The position numbers were made by a program, and so were the translations under genes. From the NCBI RefSeq assembly GCF_026914265.1, contig NC_069123.1, positions 54,347,473 to 54,411,472 on the forward strand: a stretch of DNA of 64,000 bases, in the 5' to 3' direction. The first letter of the stretch is position 1, and every line of letters begins with the position of its first letter. Below, in pieces: positions 35,583 to 46,667 of this stretch. The notes beneath the pieces were generated by a model. It saw only the letters and a program-made list of their open reading frames with translations. It did no database searches and had not been told where the DNA came from. Origin of the DNA: Mya arenaria. Taxonomy: Eukaryota > Mollusca > Bivalvia > Myida > Myidae.

Positions 35583-36625
35583 ACAAGAGCTGTCACAGAG
35601 ACAGCGCGCTTGACTAATCCGTCGCTTTTCAGTGTAAGGATTGAAAAGTTATGGCGAAACATGCATGGATCACTTTAAAGTTGGATTAAAGTGATGCCCT
35701 TATTTGAATTTAATGCAAACTAGAGTTATCTTACTTGGTTATTTAAGTAGATTGGATGGTTGAGTACCATTGTATAAAGTCTCAATTACATCAAGTAGTT
35801 GCTGAGATATTAACCTAGGTATGCTTACATGCGAAACCTTAACCAGAAATTCCAAGTCAAATAATAAAGGCCCATAATATTCATTTTATTTTAAGTGTTA
35901 TCTACCTTATTATTAATTTAGTAGGTAAGATAGTTGGGAATACATATGTTAAGTTTCAATGCAATACATGATGTATTTGCTGAGATATTGACTTAAATGT
36001 GGTAACATGCAAAACCTTAACCATAATTTCTATGTCGAATGAAAAAGGGCAATTATTTTGCGTTAAATGCAAACTAGAGTTATCTAAACTTGGTTAATTT
36101 TAGTAGGTTGAAAGGTTGAGTACCATTGTATACAAAGTCTCAATGCAATACATTAAGTAGTTGCTGAGATATTGACCTGTGTGTGCTTACATGCAAAACC
36201 TTGACCAGAATTTCTAAGTCGAATAATAAAGGGCATTTATTTGCATTAAATGCAAACTAGAGTTATACAACTTGGTTAATTAAGTAGGTAAGATGGTTGA
36301 GTACCATTGTATAAGGTCTCAATGCAATACATCAAGTAGTTAAAGATATTAACCTATGCGTGCTTATATGCAAAACCTTAACCAGAATTTCTATGTCAAA
36401 TAATAAAGGCCCATTATTTGCATTATATTCAAATAATCTAACTTCATTTATTTGGTAGGTTAGATAGTTGGCAATACATTTCCAACGTTTCAATGCAATA
36501 AATGATGTATTTTCTGAGATAATGACTTAAAGGTGCTTACATGCAAAACCTTAACCAAGGTTGGACACTGACATCAGGTTGAGTAGTATAGCTCTTCTTA
36601 TTCTTCAAATAGTCGAGCTTAAAAC
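35583..36625 (+). mobile_element. Non-autonomous element with about five 175-bp satellite units
   Basis: It begins ACAAGAGCTGTCACAGAGAC and ends TTCTTCAAATAGTCGAGCTT. Units repeat GCAAACTAGAGTTAT, TTGAGTACCATTGTAT, TGCTGAGATATT and CATGCAAAACCTTAACCAG. The copies differ by point changes and small indels. No coding capacity. Confidence 0.75.
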
Positions 36626-37109
36626 TATTGAAATATTGACTTGAATATAATCTTTAACGCAGAATTATTAACAATATCTGTCGGCCACCGAGTTTTTGGC
36701 ATTTTATGACCCGTAATATTTCCTTGTAAAATCCAGTTAATAAAAGCACTGCATCAGAGATGTGTTTATTAACTTTGATGGTTTATTCTACATAGACACA
36801 CTCGTCTAATGGTATTTATTGTGAATTCCTAAAAGTTGATGAGCATTTTTTTTCAAAGAAGAAAACATTACTCTTTCAGGCGTTTTTTTTTTTTTTCAGT
36901 TTATGTTTCAGCCCTTTTAGCATAGATTAAATCTAGAACATTATCTTCAAGAAAAGCTTTGGGGTACAAATTAAAGGCAAAGTTTCAGTTTTCCTTATAC
37001 GCAGACCTATTATACCGACATTCTTATCTTCAAATATAATTTTGGGACTGAGATACTATTATTTTTTAATAAAGACCAATCCTTTTATATGCATCATTCT
37101 GTAGTTTAC

Positions 37110-37273
37110 CAGGGCTTTTTCTATAGTACCCACGGGTCCGAATTTCGGACCCATTCCTAAAGCAAAATATAAGATTTTTTTAAGACTGTTAAATTTCCCA
37201 ATTTCAGCATTTTCACGACAAATTATCCAAAATGTCTAGGGTCTTTTTCCCAAATTGGGCAGAAAAAGCCCTG
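37110..37273. mobile_element. Small MITE with hAT-like CAGGG ends
   Basis: CAGGGCTTTTTCT at 37110 is matched by AGAAAAAGCCCTG ending at 37273. The length is 164 bp. A clean 8-base target duplication is not visible, so it is probably old. Confidence 0.7.
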
Positions 37274-38633
37274 TATACATGTGGTGAAAAATGAAATATA
37301 AATTATTTAAAGAACTATTATTTCCATTCATATGAAACATGAGATTTGTTTTCATATATAGCTTATGTGACAATGTAACGATTTTGATTACCATGAAATG
37401 TTTTTGGTGAGTGCTGTAACTGATGTTGGAAGAAGTTGTGGTCAAATCCTTACATGTATTAGTTTAGTAGGCAAGTGGCATCCCATGCCCCTGAACAACT
37501 CGTTTTGTTTGTTGCATAAATGATGTAGAAAATTGCTGTGTTTTTTTCATTTACAGAAAAAATGTATAAAATTTAAGATGGCCACCAAGATGGCCACCAA
37601 AAAAGGAAAATAAAGCCATTTTAAAAAGATGTATCTCAGGTAAACAGGCAAAAGGTATATATACTAAAATGTATACAACTTATATGATACTGCAATGTAA
37701 GATTAAGCCAAAAACAAAATTGTGTTCTTTGGGGTTCTTTGCCTACAATATCTTCCATATTAACTAGCCTGCAATACTTAATAGTACTGTATTTTTTTAT
37801 ACGCATTTAAATATGTTACATTGCCTTGTTTTCTGTTTCTGTAGTGTTTTCTTTGTCTTTTATATTGTCTTAATGTATTTGCATGCGATGAAGTATTTTC
37901 ATTTAACTTGAACGCGAGAAGCAAATATTTAAAAAAAAAATGAACACAGATTAACACAGGAACACTGTCACGCTACGCCATGTGCTATAACCTCGAATTT
38001 GTGTGACAATTTTAATGACCGTTTACGTTTCAACTAGATCCATTCTATTTTTATCTGAAATAGAAAAATAATTGTCCTATAATACGAAAGACCTGAAGAA
38101 CAACAATCATGCAGCGCAATTATATATTTACCTTGGTTTAATAGCTAAACCTGATCTTCTCACGCATGTCAAACTTTTGACTAGGGGGAATAACTTGCAA
38201 TACTGTAGGGCAGCAGATTTCTGATTGTGTAGAACGTTTTTGACTTGTTTTGGAAAACAATGAGGTTTCGTTCAAAGTACAGTACGTACATGTATGTTTA
38301 CTCGGTTAGTAATATGCAAATTAGCAAAGCCCGGGCTCTGTGTGGATTGAGTGTTTACTGTATATACTGACCAGCGGACCCCTTCAGAGTTGAGCATGCT
38401 TTTCTCTGGATGGATCTGTTGGCCTTGTTTGACGTCGCACGTAATACAACATTGCTTTCTTATTGCATATATACAGCCCTTACTGCCTTAGCCTTCTATT
38501 AAGTAATCATGATATCGAGATTTAAAGTCATTGCTCGAAAGTGAAAGAACATTTTTTTCTTCTTATTTAAATTCTGGTCCAGTGGTCCATTAATATTTGA
38601 GCATGCTTTTATGTTCTTACATTATTATAAAAT
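37274..38633. other. Intergenic, nothing recognised
   Basis: AT-rich sequence without supported exons or structured repeats, although 37575-37602 holds two close copies of AAGATGGCCACCA. Confidence 0.4.
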
Positions 38634-38689
38634 GCACACACACACACACACGCACGAACGCGTGCACACGCACACACACACACACACAC

Positions 38690-38739
<50 letters not shown>
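38634..38739. repeat. CA dinucleotide microsatellite
   Basis: About 50 CA units with a short interruption near 38652-38670 (CGAACGCGTG). The open frames across it (His-Thr repeats) are artefacts. Confidence 0.97.
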
Positions 38740-38740
<1 letters not shown>

Positions 38741-38799
38741 CAGTCATTCCAGAAATTTATGCTGTTTTTTATAAAATTGATGTCTTTAATATATTTCTT

Positions 38800-38800
<1 letters not shown>

Positions 38801-38838
<38 letters not shown>
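38801..38838. repeat. TA dinucleotide microsatellite
   Basis: About 18 TA units, 60 bases after the CA tract. Confidence 0.97.
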
Positions 38839-38841
<3 letters not shown>

Positions 38842-39140
38842 ACAGACACACAACTTGTGCTTGTGGCACAAACTGGAACATGCATGTGCAAAATGATGCC
38901 TCTTTGCTCTGTTTTAATAAATAAATGGGCAATTTAATTGTTAAAAGGTAGCAAAACACCCTGTCGCAAACAATACGGGTTCAATTTAAACGAACCTCAA
39001 AATCGTATTCATGCTTTGATTCAACAAAAATAATGTGGAACCTTTGACGCAGACTTTTGACAATAAGTAATAATACCTAAAGCAGAAATCAAGCGAGAAA
39101 AATAATTTGTATGTTTAATTTTCGTATGTCTCAAAAAAAA

Positions 39141-41310
39141 CGTTAACATCCGTTACCCATCTTTGATATCATATATATAATATTTGCATATTTCTTTAAT
39201 GATCATTGTTACTTGTCTAGAAAAGTGTTCAGGTTCATACACGTAAGTATTGCTTTTTCTTAGTCTATTTTTAAACAGAAGTATGCATTGTAATAAAATA
39301 TATCGATGATTATTTGATAAACTGCTTATTTATTGATGCATATATGCCTAGGTTATCCAATTTGGCTTATAGTGTACACTATTTCGGACATAACTAGAAG
39401 TTCGGATAACAATAACTCTTTCAGTAACGGAAGATATTTTTGGATACGGCAAACATTTTCTTGATGCTTATGAAAAGCATAACCAATAAAATTTAAATGT
39501 CTTTAATTATTTGTTATTTTAAAATGTTAAACTCATGTTATAGCATTACATTAGAAAGATTAAATCAACTAACCTAGCTATACTTAAGCGATGGTAACGA
39601 AAGTTAATAAGTGTAAAAAGACACAAGAAAAAGTTGTACCTTTGATCATTGTTGCAAACCATAGCAGCCTGCAAAGATTTTTACACATGTGTTGTAAAAT
39701 AGAAAATATTTATTTTGTAGCTTAACCTTCTTGAATCATGAAAAATGAGTTAATCTATTTAAAACACTTTTGGTAACGGAAGTTAACAAGTCTCTATGTT
39801 TTTCTTTCTTCAGAATGTCGCAGTCAAGGGGTTAAATCCAGCGAAGATACAGAGAAAAGATAACAAGGAGTCGAGTGCCTTCATGAAGAAGGATAGAGAA
39901 CGGAAGCAGACGGACTATGTAACAGAACTGTCAGAAACTAAAGCCAAAAAGAGAAGAGTGTGGCAATTATTGAGTGTAACTATGTTGTATGAAGTATGGT
40001 GATTTAGACATAAAATGACTTTGAAAGTGTTGATTATATGAACTCGTGTTCATGTTTTATAAAGTATGGTGATTCAGACACTCAATTATTTTGTGTTGAT
40101 TAGATAAAGTTTTGTTTAAGGAAAAATATACTTTAAAGCTCCAATTGGTTATAAAATAATTACATTGTATGAATAGAACCATTACATGCATTTTCCAAGG
40201 AAACAAAAGCTAAATTTAAGTAAAGACATCAGTGGTTTACGTAGTCAAATACATGCTCGGTATGAGCCAATTGGATTGTCCAAAATAAAGTAAATCGTTA
40301 TTTAGAAAAAAACAACACCTTTTTGTTCAAAAGATTAAAGGTTTGTGTTCTGCAAAGGAAGTTGATAAAGAAAAGTTGCATGTAAATTTATTAAACATTT
40401 AGACAGGTGGTTTTCAATTGATACATTTCTGATAATTTACATATAAGCTCTTTGCAAACAATTACTGTTAACCCCTTTGATGTCATTTAAAGCTCTTACA
40501 GTATATTATTTGCACATTGCTTACGTTCATATAATAAGCAAATCACAAGGTTTGCAAAATGATTTAAAATCCGTTACTTCATTTTGTAACTTGATATGCT
40601 ATCGCAAAAAGACAACAAAGACATAAATTCTAAACTCTGTAGAAAGATGAGTTTTGGCAGCTAATCAGTCATCTTTCTTTAAGAGAAAGTGTGAAAAATA
40701 TGGAATGAACATGAATGTATATATAGTCAAAAGTAAACATCAAACTAATTGTATCTGTTCACCACGATGTTGTGAAGTTCCAATATGTATCAGCTTTTCT
40801 TTTCTGAGTAGTTGTTGTTTCGGCATAATTCTAGTCTTTTTCACATCTTTTTCAAATGGGTTTGCCTTTAAATTGTTTTTTTCAATTGCAAAAACAGTTG
40901 TTTGTTCAAAGCTGTTAAACCATGTTAACATCCGTTACTTTTCACAAATTATTTGAAACATACAGAAATCATATTATATCAGGTGAATATCATGTAAAAT
41001 TTACTTTACATTGGCATATACTAATCAAGCTCAAGCATCAAATGAACTGTTGTTTAGTTGTACACTGTAAGTTGTTTGTGTTGTCTCTGTTACAAAGCCG
41101 TTAATTATTGTTGCCAAGTCAGTCAACCTACTATTAATTCATTTTAACAGTTACGCAATAGCTTAGCTGTGTACTGGGTATTTTTGTCTGTGTACATGTT
41201 TGTATATGACTACTTTTATAGATGAAACCGTAAAACAAGTTTTATTTTTTGTAAACCAGTTTAAAATGTAAATTAATCATCTGAGCACTTAATCTAACAT
41301 CCGTTACATT
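39141..41310. other. Cluster of a 14-bp motif, TTAAC(A/T)TCCGTTAC, in both orientations
   Basis: Full or near-full copies lie at 39143-39156, 40925-40938 and 41294-41306 (plus) and at about 39772-39787 and 39592-39606 (minus); shorter cores lie at 39424 and 40570. The core CCGTTA (TAACGG on the other strand) is the MYB-type recognition sequence and is rare elsewhere in the window. Minus-strand copies sit mostly left and plus-strand copies right of an exon-like ORF at 39814-40002. This would fit subterminal binding sites of a DNA transposon, but no terminal repeats were found. Confidence 0.5.
39814..40002 (+). CDS. Possible coding exon of an unidentified, perhaps transposon-derived, gene
   Basis: A polypyrimidine tract and TTCTTCAG precede it. 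It encodes a basic peptide with MKKDRERKQTDYVTELSE and KAKKRR, ending at a stop codon at 40000-40002; a donor-like GTAACT lies near its end. The alternating Arg/Lys-Tyr-Leu-Ser-Glu pattern resembles, by eye, N-terminal repeats of some transposon-derived proteins. No partner exon could be found in either direction. It could be an orphan exon or a pseudogene. Confidence 0.3.
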   Translation, partial: NVAVKGLNPAKIQRKDNKESSAFMKKDRERKQTDYVTELSETKAKKRRVWQLLSVTMLYEVW

Positions 41311-41689
41311 GAAACTGCATCGGTTATCTTTGAATAGCCGCATTTTGTTTGGCCGACATAATAAGAAGACACAACTTTTAAACTAGTTACCTGAGAACAC
41401 GTATATTGCAAATTTATTATTACGGGTGATTTTTGAAAACATCAATTTCACTTCATTTTTTCAATCTTAAAATCATAATAACAGCATACATTTCTGGAAT
41501 GTGCGACATACGCCTAAGGAAATAACTTTTTTGACAGATGAGGTATGAAAATATTTCTTACTGCTTATCAAAGACTATGCTATATTCTGCTTTCTTGTTT
41601 GTGCGTACAATATTTTATTATTATATTATTTGCTTGTATTCTAATAATCCCGCAAAATATATTGGCCAAAATTTCAGCGTTGTATCGTT

Positions 41690-41945
41690 CTACTAAATTC
41701 TGAAGATAATGATGGCACTGAGCTCAATCGTCCTTTAATTTTTAAAGGAAACGGATCTAAAGCTAAATCTTACCCTGACCTTAAACTTTGACCCACTGAT
41801 CTCAAAATCAATAGGGTCCACCTGATGGTCACTACCAACCTGCCTACTAAGTTTCAGCGGAAAACCATCGCCAGGACGGACAGGCGTTTCGATAACTATA
41901 TATTATCATATGTGCCGTCCTTCGGAGGGCATAACGTTGTGGGTT
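41690..41945 (-). repeat. Remnant of the family B satellite element
   Basis: It shares TGACC..AACTTTGACCCACTGAT, AATAGGGTCCACCTGATGG and a terminal TCCTTCGGAGGGCATAA with family B (33840-34642, 63583-64000). A single unit plus one end remain. Confidence 0.55.
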
Positions 41946-42820
41946 TTTTTTTACTTTCAATTGTAAAAAACGAAAAACGAAAAGACGGTATATACACGGA
42001 CATAACAATAAACCAATTTTATCATATGAAAGACCATATGTACATAGTTAAAATGCAACAATAACTAAAATAAGTACAATATGCAAAAATAGTTTAATGC
42101 TATGATAAACATAGTGATACTCTTGCTGTCATTGCTTCAAAGTTCTAGATTTTATATAATGCATTCTTCATTTATGTGATCAACCACATATGTGGGTTTA
42201 CGTAATTAACCAGATTCATATATGATATAGATCTGACAAGTATAATTTGTAGCTATACAAAGTACATATCATTATGTAGAGCTAGTCCATTTAAACAGCC
42301 GCTTCAGAGTCTTTGACGATTTTTGATTTTGCGTTTAGGGAAAAAGCTGAATATCAAAATGTTAAAAAAGTTACCTAAACGCGCATTATTGTGGCTAATT
42401 AATGTAGAGCTATCTAAACAGTCTTTGAAGCAATTGCAGCAAAAGTATCAGAACGATTTGTCATAGCGTTAAATTATGTCAAAGTTATTTTACTAGAACT
42501 GTCTATACAGTCATCCAAATTTTAAGTAAAACCGTAAACTGAGGAGATTATTTAAAAGTTTCAAAAAGTATCTAAACTCATTTCGGGTATAACACAATGT
42601 TGTGTGTTTGTCCAAGGGAAAGCACTTTTTATTAGTGGGACATCCTTCAGCACATAATTATTTCCCTTATTTTTAAATTTGTCATTTTAAATAAAGTTTT
42701 ATTCATGTGTATATCAAAGGAAAACTATTTATAAGAATGCATGGCTACATATATATATGTAAAACAAGCCCAGAGATGACTCAAATACATGTTAATATTT
42801 TAGTTAGAGTTGGCACTTAG

Positions 42821-42945
42821 CATATCAGATAGCAAGTGTTATTTATTTTCTCATATCAAATAGCAAGTGTTATTTATTTTCTCATAACAAATAGCAAGTG
42901 TTATTTATGTTCTCATATCAAATAGCAAGTGTTATTTATTTTCGC
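42821..42945 (+). repeat. Minisatellite, four 31-bp units
   Basis: Units start at 42821, 42852, 42883 and 42914 with AGCAAGTGTTATTTAT and differ at only one or two bases each. Confidence 0.95.
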
Positions 42946-43236
42946 TAAACCTGGGTCTTACTCTGACATTGTATACCTAGCTACAGGTCTTGCGAAAATA
43001 TCAAATAGGGACAACACAATAGATTTTTGGGGACAAATGTTTCTATATTTTTCCTCAAATCAAAATTGTGTATGAAAATCCTAATTGGTTGATCAACCCA
43101 TGACTAGTATTCATGTAATTGTTGTTACAGTTGTGATTTATAGAAAACGATAAAAAATGTGTTTCTATGGAGACGATATTTAATCTTTAATTGCCGACCT
43201 TTATTCTATGTACTAAACTTAAGGTAATTTGGCAAA

Positions 43237-46178
43237 ATGCAAAACTACAGCAACGAGGTTTCCGAGTTGTTAAAAGTTGTAAGTCATGTTTGTTTACCTA
43301 TTTTTATGACTTATATAATTTAAATAAACTAGAATAAGGTTTTTGTATATTGAAATACAGGGTTTGGGTTCATCAATATTATAAATTTTACGGAGCTAAA
43401 TTTGATGTTATAAGAGCATATATGTTGGTTCGATAAGAAGTAGTACTGGTACTCCTAGTATGCTTCAATCTTTTGTCAACTAACTTATCAAGAACAAGAT
43501 TTACGTTCATATTTTTCGTAGGAATTAAAAAATATACTGTTTTGATATCTTCCTTTTGTTAAAACTGCAGGGGAAAATCTAACAAGATTTTTTTTCATTA
43601 TTTTCCAGTGTTCGCTTTTAAAGGCTAAGAAGTTAGAAGTAGCGGTTATAATTACGTGTCCAGACAGTGAAGAAAGCATCTTTGTTGGGACTGATTTGGG
43701 AAGAGCATTTCTTGAAACAAGAAGTGATGTTGCAAGTGAATTCCACGTTTATTGTAAGTGTCCATGTATCTACTTATAATTGTAATAATTGATTCAATGC
43801 ATTACTGAAACAAATCACTAGCCAAAGCAGTTAAATGTATTTAAAATGGCATTAATTTTATGAAGTTATAAAAAGGTGTTTATCAGGTGTTTACGTTTGT
43901 TGCACGCTTGGTATTTTAATGTTACCCCTAAAAAACACTAGTTTTCTTTCCTTTTATTCAGGCCAAATAGTCAATGCGCGTGAGGTTCCCAATGTTGACA
44001 TCGACGAGATTCATCAAACACATAATGACATTAACAGTGATGTTCCCAAATGTAATTTCTTCGGCGTTATTGAGAACCACACCGAACGCAATGTAAATGT
44101 AGCGGTTTGTTCTAACAGTGAGGAGTTTGATGCTGAAAAAGAAATAGTTGAAATGGATACAGCAGACGCCAATTCTGCAGTTCAATATCTTAAAGAGGAC
44201 GGCGATCTAAAGGCTATGCAGAATAATGATTATAAGGCTGATGGAACTGTCTACAAAGAAGAACACAGTTTCAAAGGGAATAGCATTTCCGACACCAGTT
44301 TAAACATTGTTGAAAACTCGGACACAAATAGGGGACACAAGAGAACAATCCGACGGAATGTAATAGTCAGTGATACTACTTTGAAATATGCTTTTTCTGA
44401 CGATAAAGGAAATGAAGTCACTGGAACGTTTATTGACATGGTACGGATATCTAGAAAACATGGGAAAACACTTCATAGTTGCAATCTTTGCAAAGCAAGT
44501 TTGGATGACAAAACCGTTACAGAGACACACTTGCAAAAACATCTAGTGATTAAGTGCTTAAATTGCCCAATCCAGTTTACAAACTACAAAAAGCTTGTAC
44601 TACATTTAAGAGAACACATAAGACGTCCGTATATGTGTGATATTTGCTATAAAAACTTCTGGGACAAACAAGAAAAAGAATGGCATGAAACTCTTCATTC
44701 GGACAAGTTATTATGCTCGGTAAAATATATCTAGTATATCTATAATGACATTACAATTGTCTGTCCACTTGTTCACTTGTAGTAATATGAGTGTTGCTGG
44801 ATTTTAATTGATCATTTTTTCAGGTATGCAGCGCAGAATTTGACGACCTGCTGAAGTATAAATCTCACATACGAAACTCCCATTTGCCAAGAAAACATAA
44901 ATGCCAGGTATGGCTATTTTGATACATGTATATCGAATAATATCATTCTTTGTACATTTGTGTCTCTTGTTCAGTGGCCTTAGCCTGCCTGTCTAATCAG
45001 GGTTTATATTTTGAATACTGGTTTTCTCCCTGTAGTTTTCATTGTATTATTCAAACGTTTGATCGAGTTTGTAATTCAGAAGCTTCAATTATGTACTTGT
45101 ATTATAGTATACAGCATAGACATTGTCGAAATTAAAACGATTGATATAATTGATTATTAAAAACGTATTTAACAAATTGTATAAACCAATAAGTATTTTT
45201 TTTCAGTTTTGTCCGTGTTCATTTTCGCAAACAAAGAATTTGAGATTCCATGAAAAGTGGAGTCATAGTGAAAAACAATTTCGTTGCGACAAATGCGAGT
45301 GTAAATTCTACACAAACTACCAGCTGAAAAAGCACACGGAAAAGAAGCATGTGGATACACGTGGCACATGGGCATGCGAGGTGTGTCAGAAAGTATTCAA
45401 CGACAAAAGGTACCTCAGTAATCACATGCGAATTCACACAGATCCTCAGATTTGTGAAGTGTGTGGAAAGGCCTTCAATTGTAGGGGACAGCTGAAGCAG
45501 CATCTTGATACAGTCCATGTTGATGACCCGCCTTTTAAGTGTGAGATTTGTGAACAGGCTTTTCACTTATCTTCTCGCCTTAAGAGGCACATGCGCACTA
45601 TTCACGGACCGGAAGATCTTAGGAAGGAGTTTACATGCTCCTTTTGTGGAAAAGTGTTCAAGACAAGTGGCTCTTTGAAAAGCCACGTCAACGTACATAC
45701 ATGTGGCAAGGTTTTCAAATGCGAACGATGTGATAAATCGTTTCTTAGACATTCTTCTTGGTATATACACAATCGAGCAGTACATTTTGAAAATTTTGAG
45801 GAAGGCAAAATTAAATCGTCGTGCAGATATTGCAAAGAAAAGTTCAAAAACTCGAACAGACTCTTTCAGCATATAAAGCAGAATCATTATGAACAAGACT
45901 TAGCCCATCCGCAACCATATATGCAAATGTGTTCTATTTGTTCAAAAGTTTTCCTGAAAGAACACTACAAGACACATATTAACATGCACAATGGCATAAA
46001 ACCCCACAAGTGTTTAATATGTGATAAAGGTTTCACGGACCGAAGTAATTTACGTGGTCATTTGAAAGGTGTCCACAAAAATGGAGAATTTCCTTGTATT
46101 GTTTGTGCCTTAGTTTTTACAAACGGATACGACTTTAAAAAGCATGTCGATGAACACACCGATGTAGTTACAGTTTAA
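43237..46178 (+). CDS. C2H2 zinc-finger protein with about 15 fingers, 666 residues, complete
   Basis: Probable nucleic-acid-binding, nuclear protein. Exons are 43237-43278, 43609-43753, 43962-44719, 44824-44907 and 45207-46178; all GT-AG, and phases add to 2001 coding bases. The ATG at 43237 begins MQNYSNEVSELLKV; exon 2 gives a compact segment (KKLEVAVIITCPDSEESIFV) that I do not recognise. Residues 63-230 are acidic and disordered. Fingers start near residue 232 (CNLC) and continue to the end; two (LLCSVC...H.RNSH and KCQFC...) are split by introns. Several linkers are longer or non-canonical, so it is not a KRAB-type tandem array, and no ZAD, BTB or SCAN domain is seen. The last finger is CIVC...HVDEH, eight residues from the end. 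It is tail to tail with the ASB13-like gene, with stops 350 bases apart. Target and role are unknown. Confidence 0.92.
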
Positions 46179-46326
46179 CGCATGTTATCGTATTATCCAT
46201 ATTATCTATATTGATTTTGCTTTGCTCGTCACGTTGTTTTTTTCGACTGTGCGCTGACAGCCCCTTTCATTTAAAAAAGTTTGTGTAATGCTTGAACTAA
46301 ATCTGAGTTTTGATACCCAAATCTGT

Positions 46327-46332
46327 TTTATT
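46327..46332 (-). promoter_or_regulatory. Poly(A) signal AATAAA of the ASB13-like gene
   Basis: It lies about 195 bases beyond the ASB stop on the minus strand and only about 150 bases from the zinc-finger gene stop, so the two 3' UTRs probably meet or overlap. Confidence 0.5.
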
Positions 46333-46527
46333 TTGTATGCAATTATTAAGGAATTAATTGCTAAATAGTCTGTTAGTTTATTCCTGTAATTACCAATGCT
46401 TATGTCGAATTTCACAAAAATGGTCTTCTCCGATAGAAAACTAAACAAAGACTGGCTTTATAGCGCTTTTTTCAAAACAAATAATTAACAGTGAATACTA
46501 GCTTGTACATAAAGCTGTTGTCCATGT

Positions 46528-46667
46528 TCAAGTTATTATATGTGAATATTGAAGATAGTCTATTAAGGATAACGGTAACTGTAGTTTGTGCAAGTCTTGA
46601 ATTCGCCCCGCGCCAACATGCCTTCGAACAATTTGCCTACACAAAAACTTTAGTTCTCTTGGCTGAT
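46528..46667 (-). other. SOCS-box exon of the ASB13-like gene
   Basis: This 46-codon exon (including stop) was found from its protein motif: PRELKFLCRQIVRRH for the Elongin C contact and LPLSLIDYL near the end for the Cullin box. The acceptor ATTTCAG completes an Asn codon with the preceding exon. Confidence 0.93.

Noticed and set aside
38597-38937. Histidine/threonine-rich open frames
   Set aside because: They are translations of the CA and TA microsatellites.
45219-45896. Several antisense frames across the zinc-finger exon
   Set aside because: The regular finger spacing leaves long frames on the opposite strand; no independent support.
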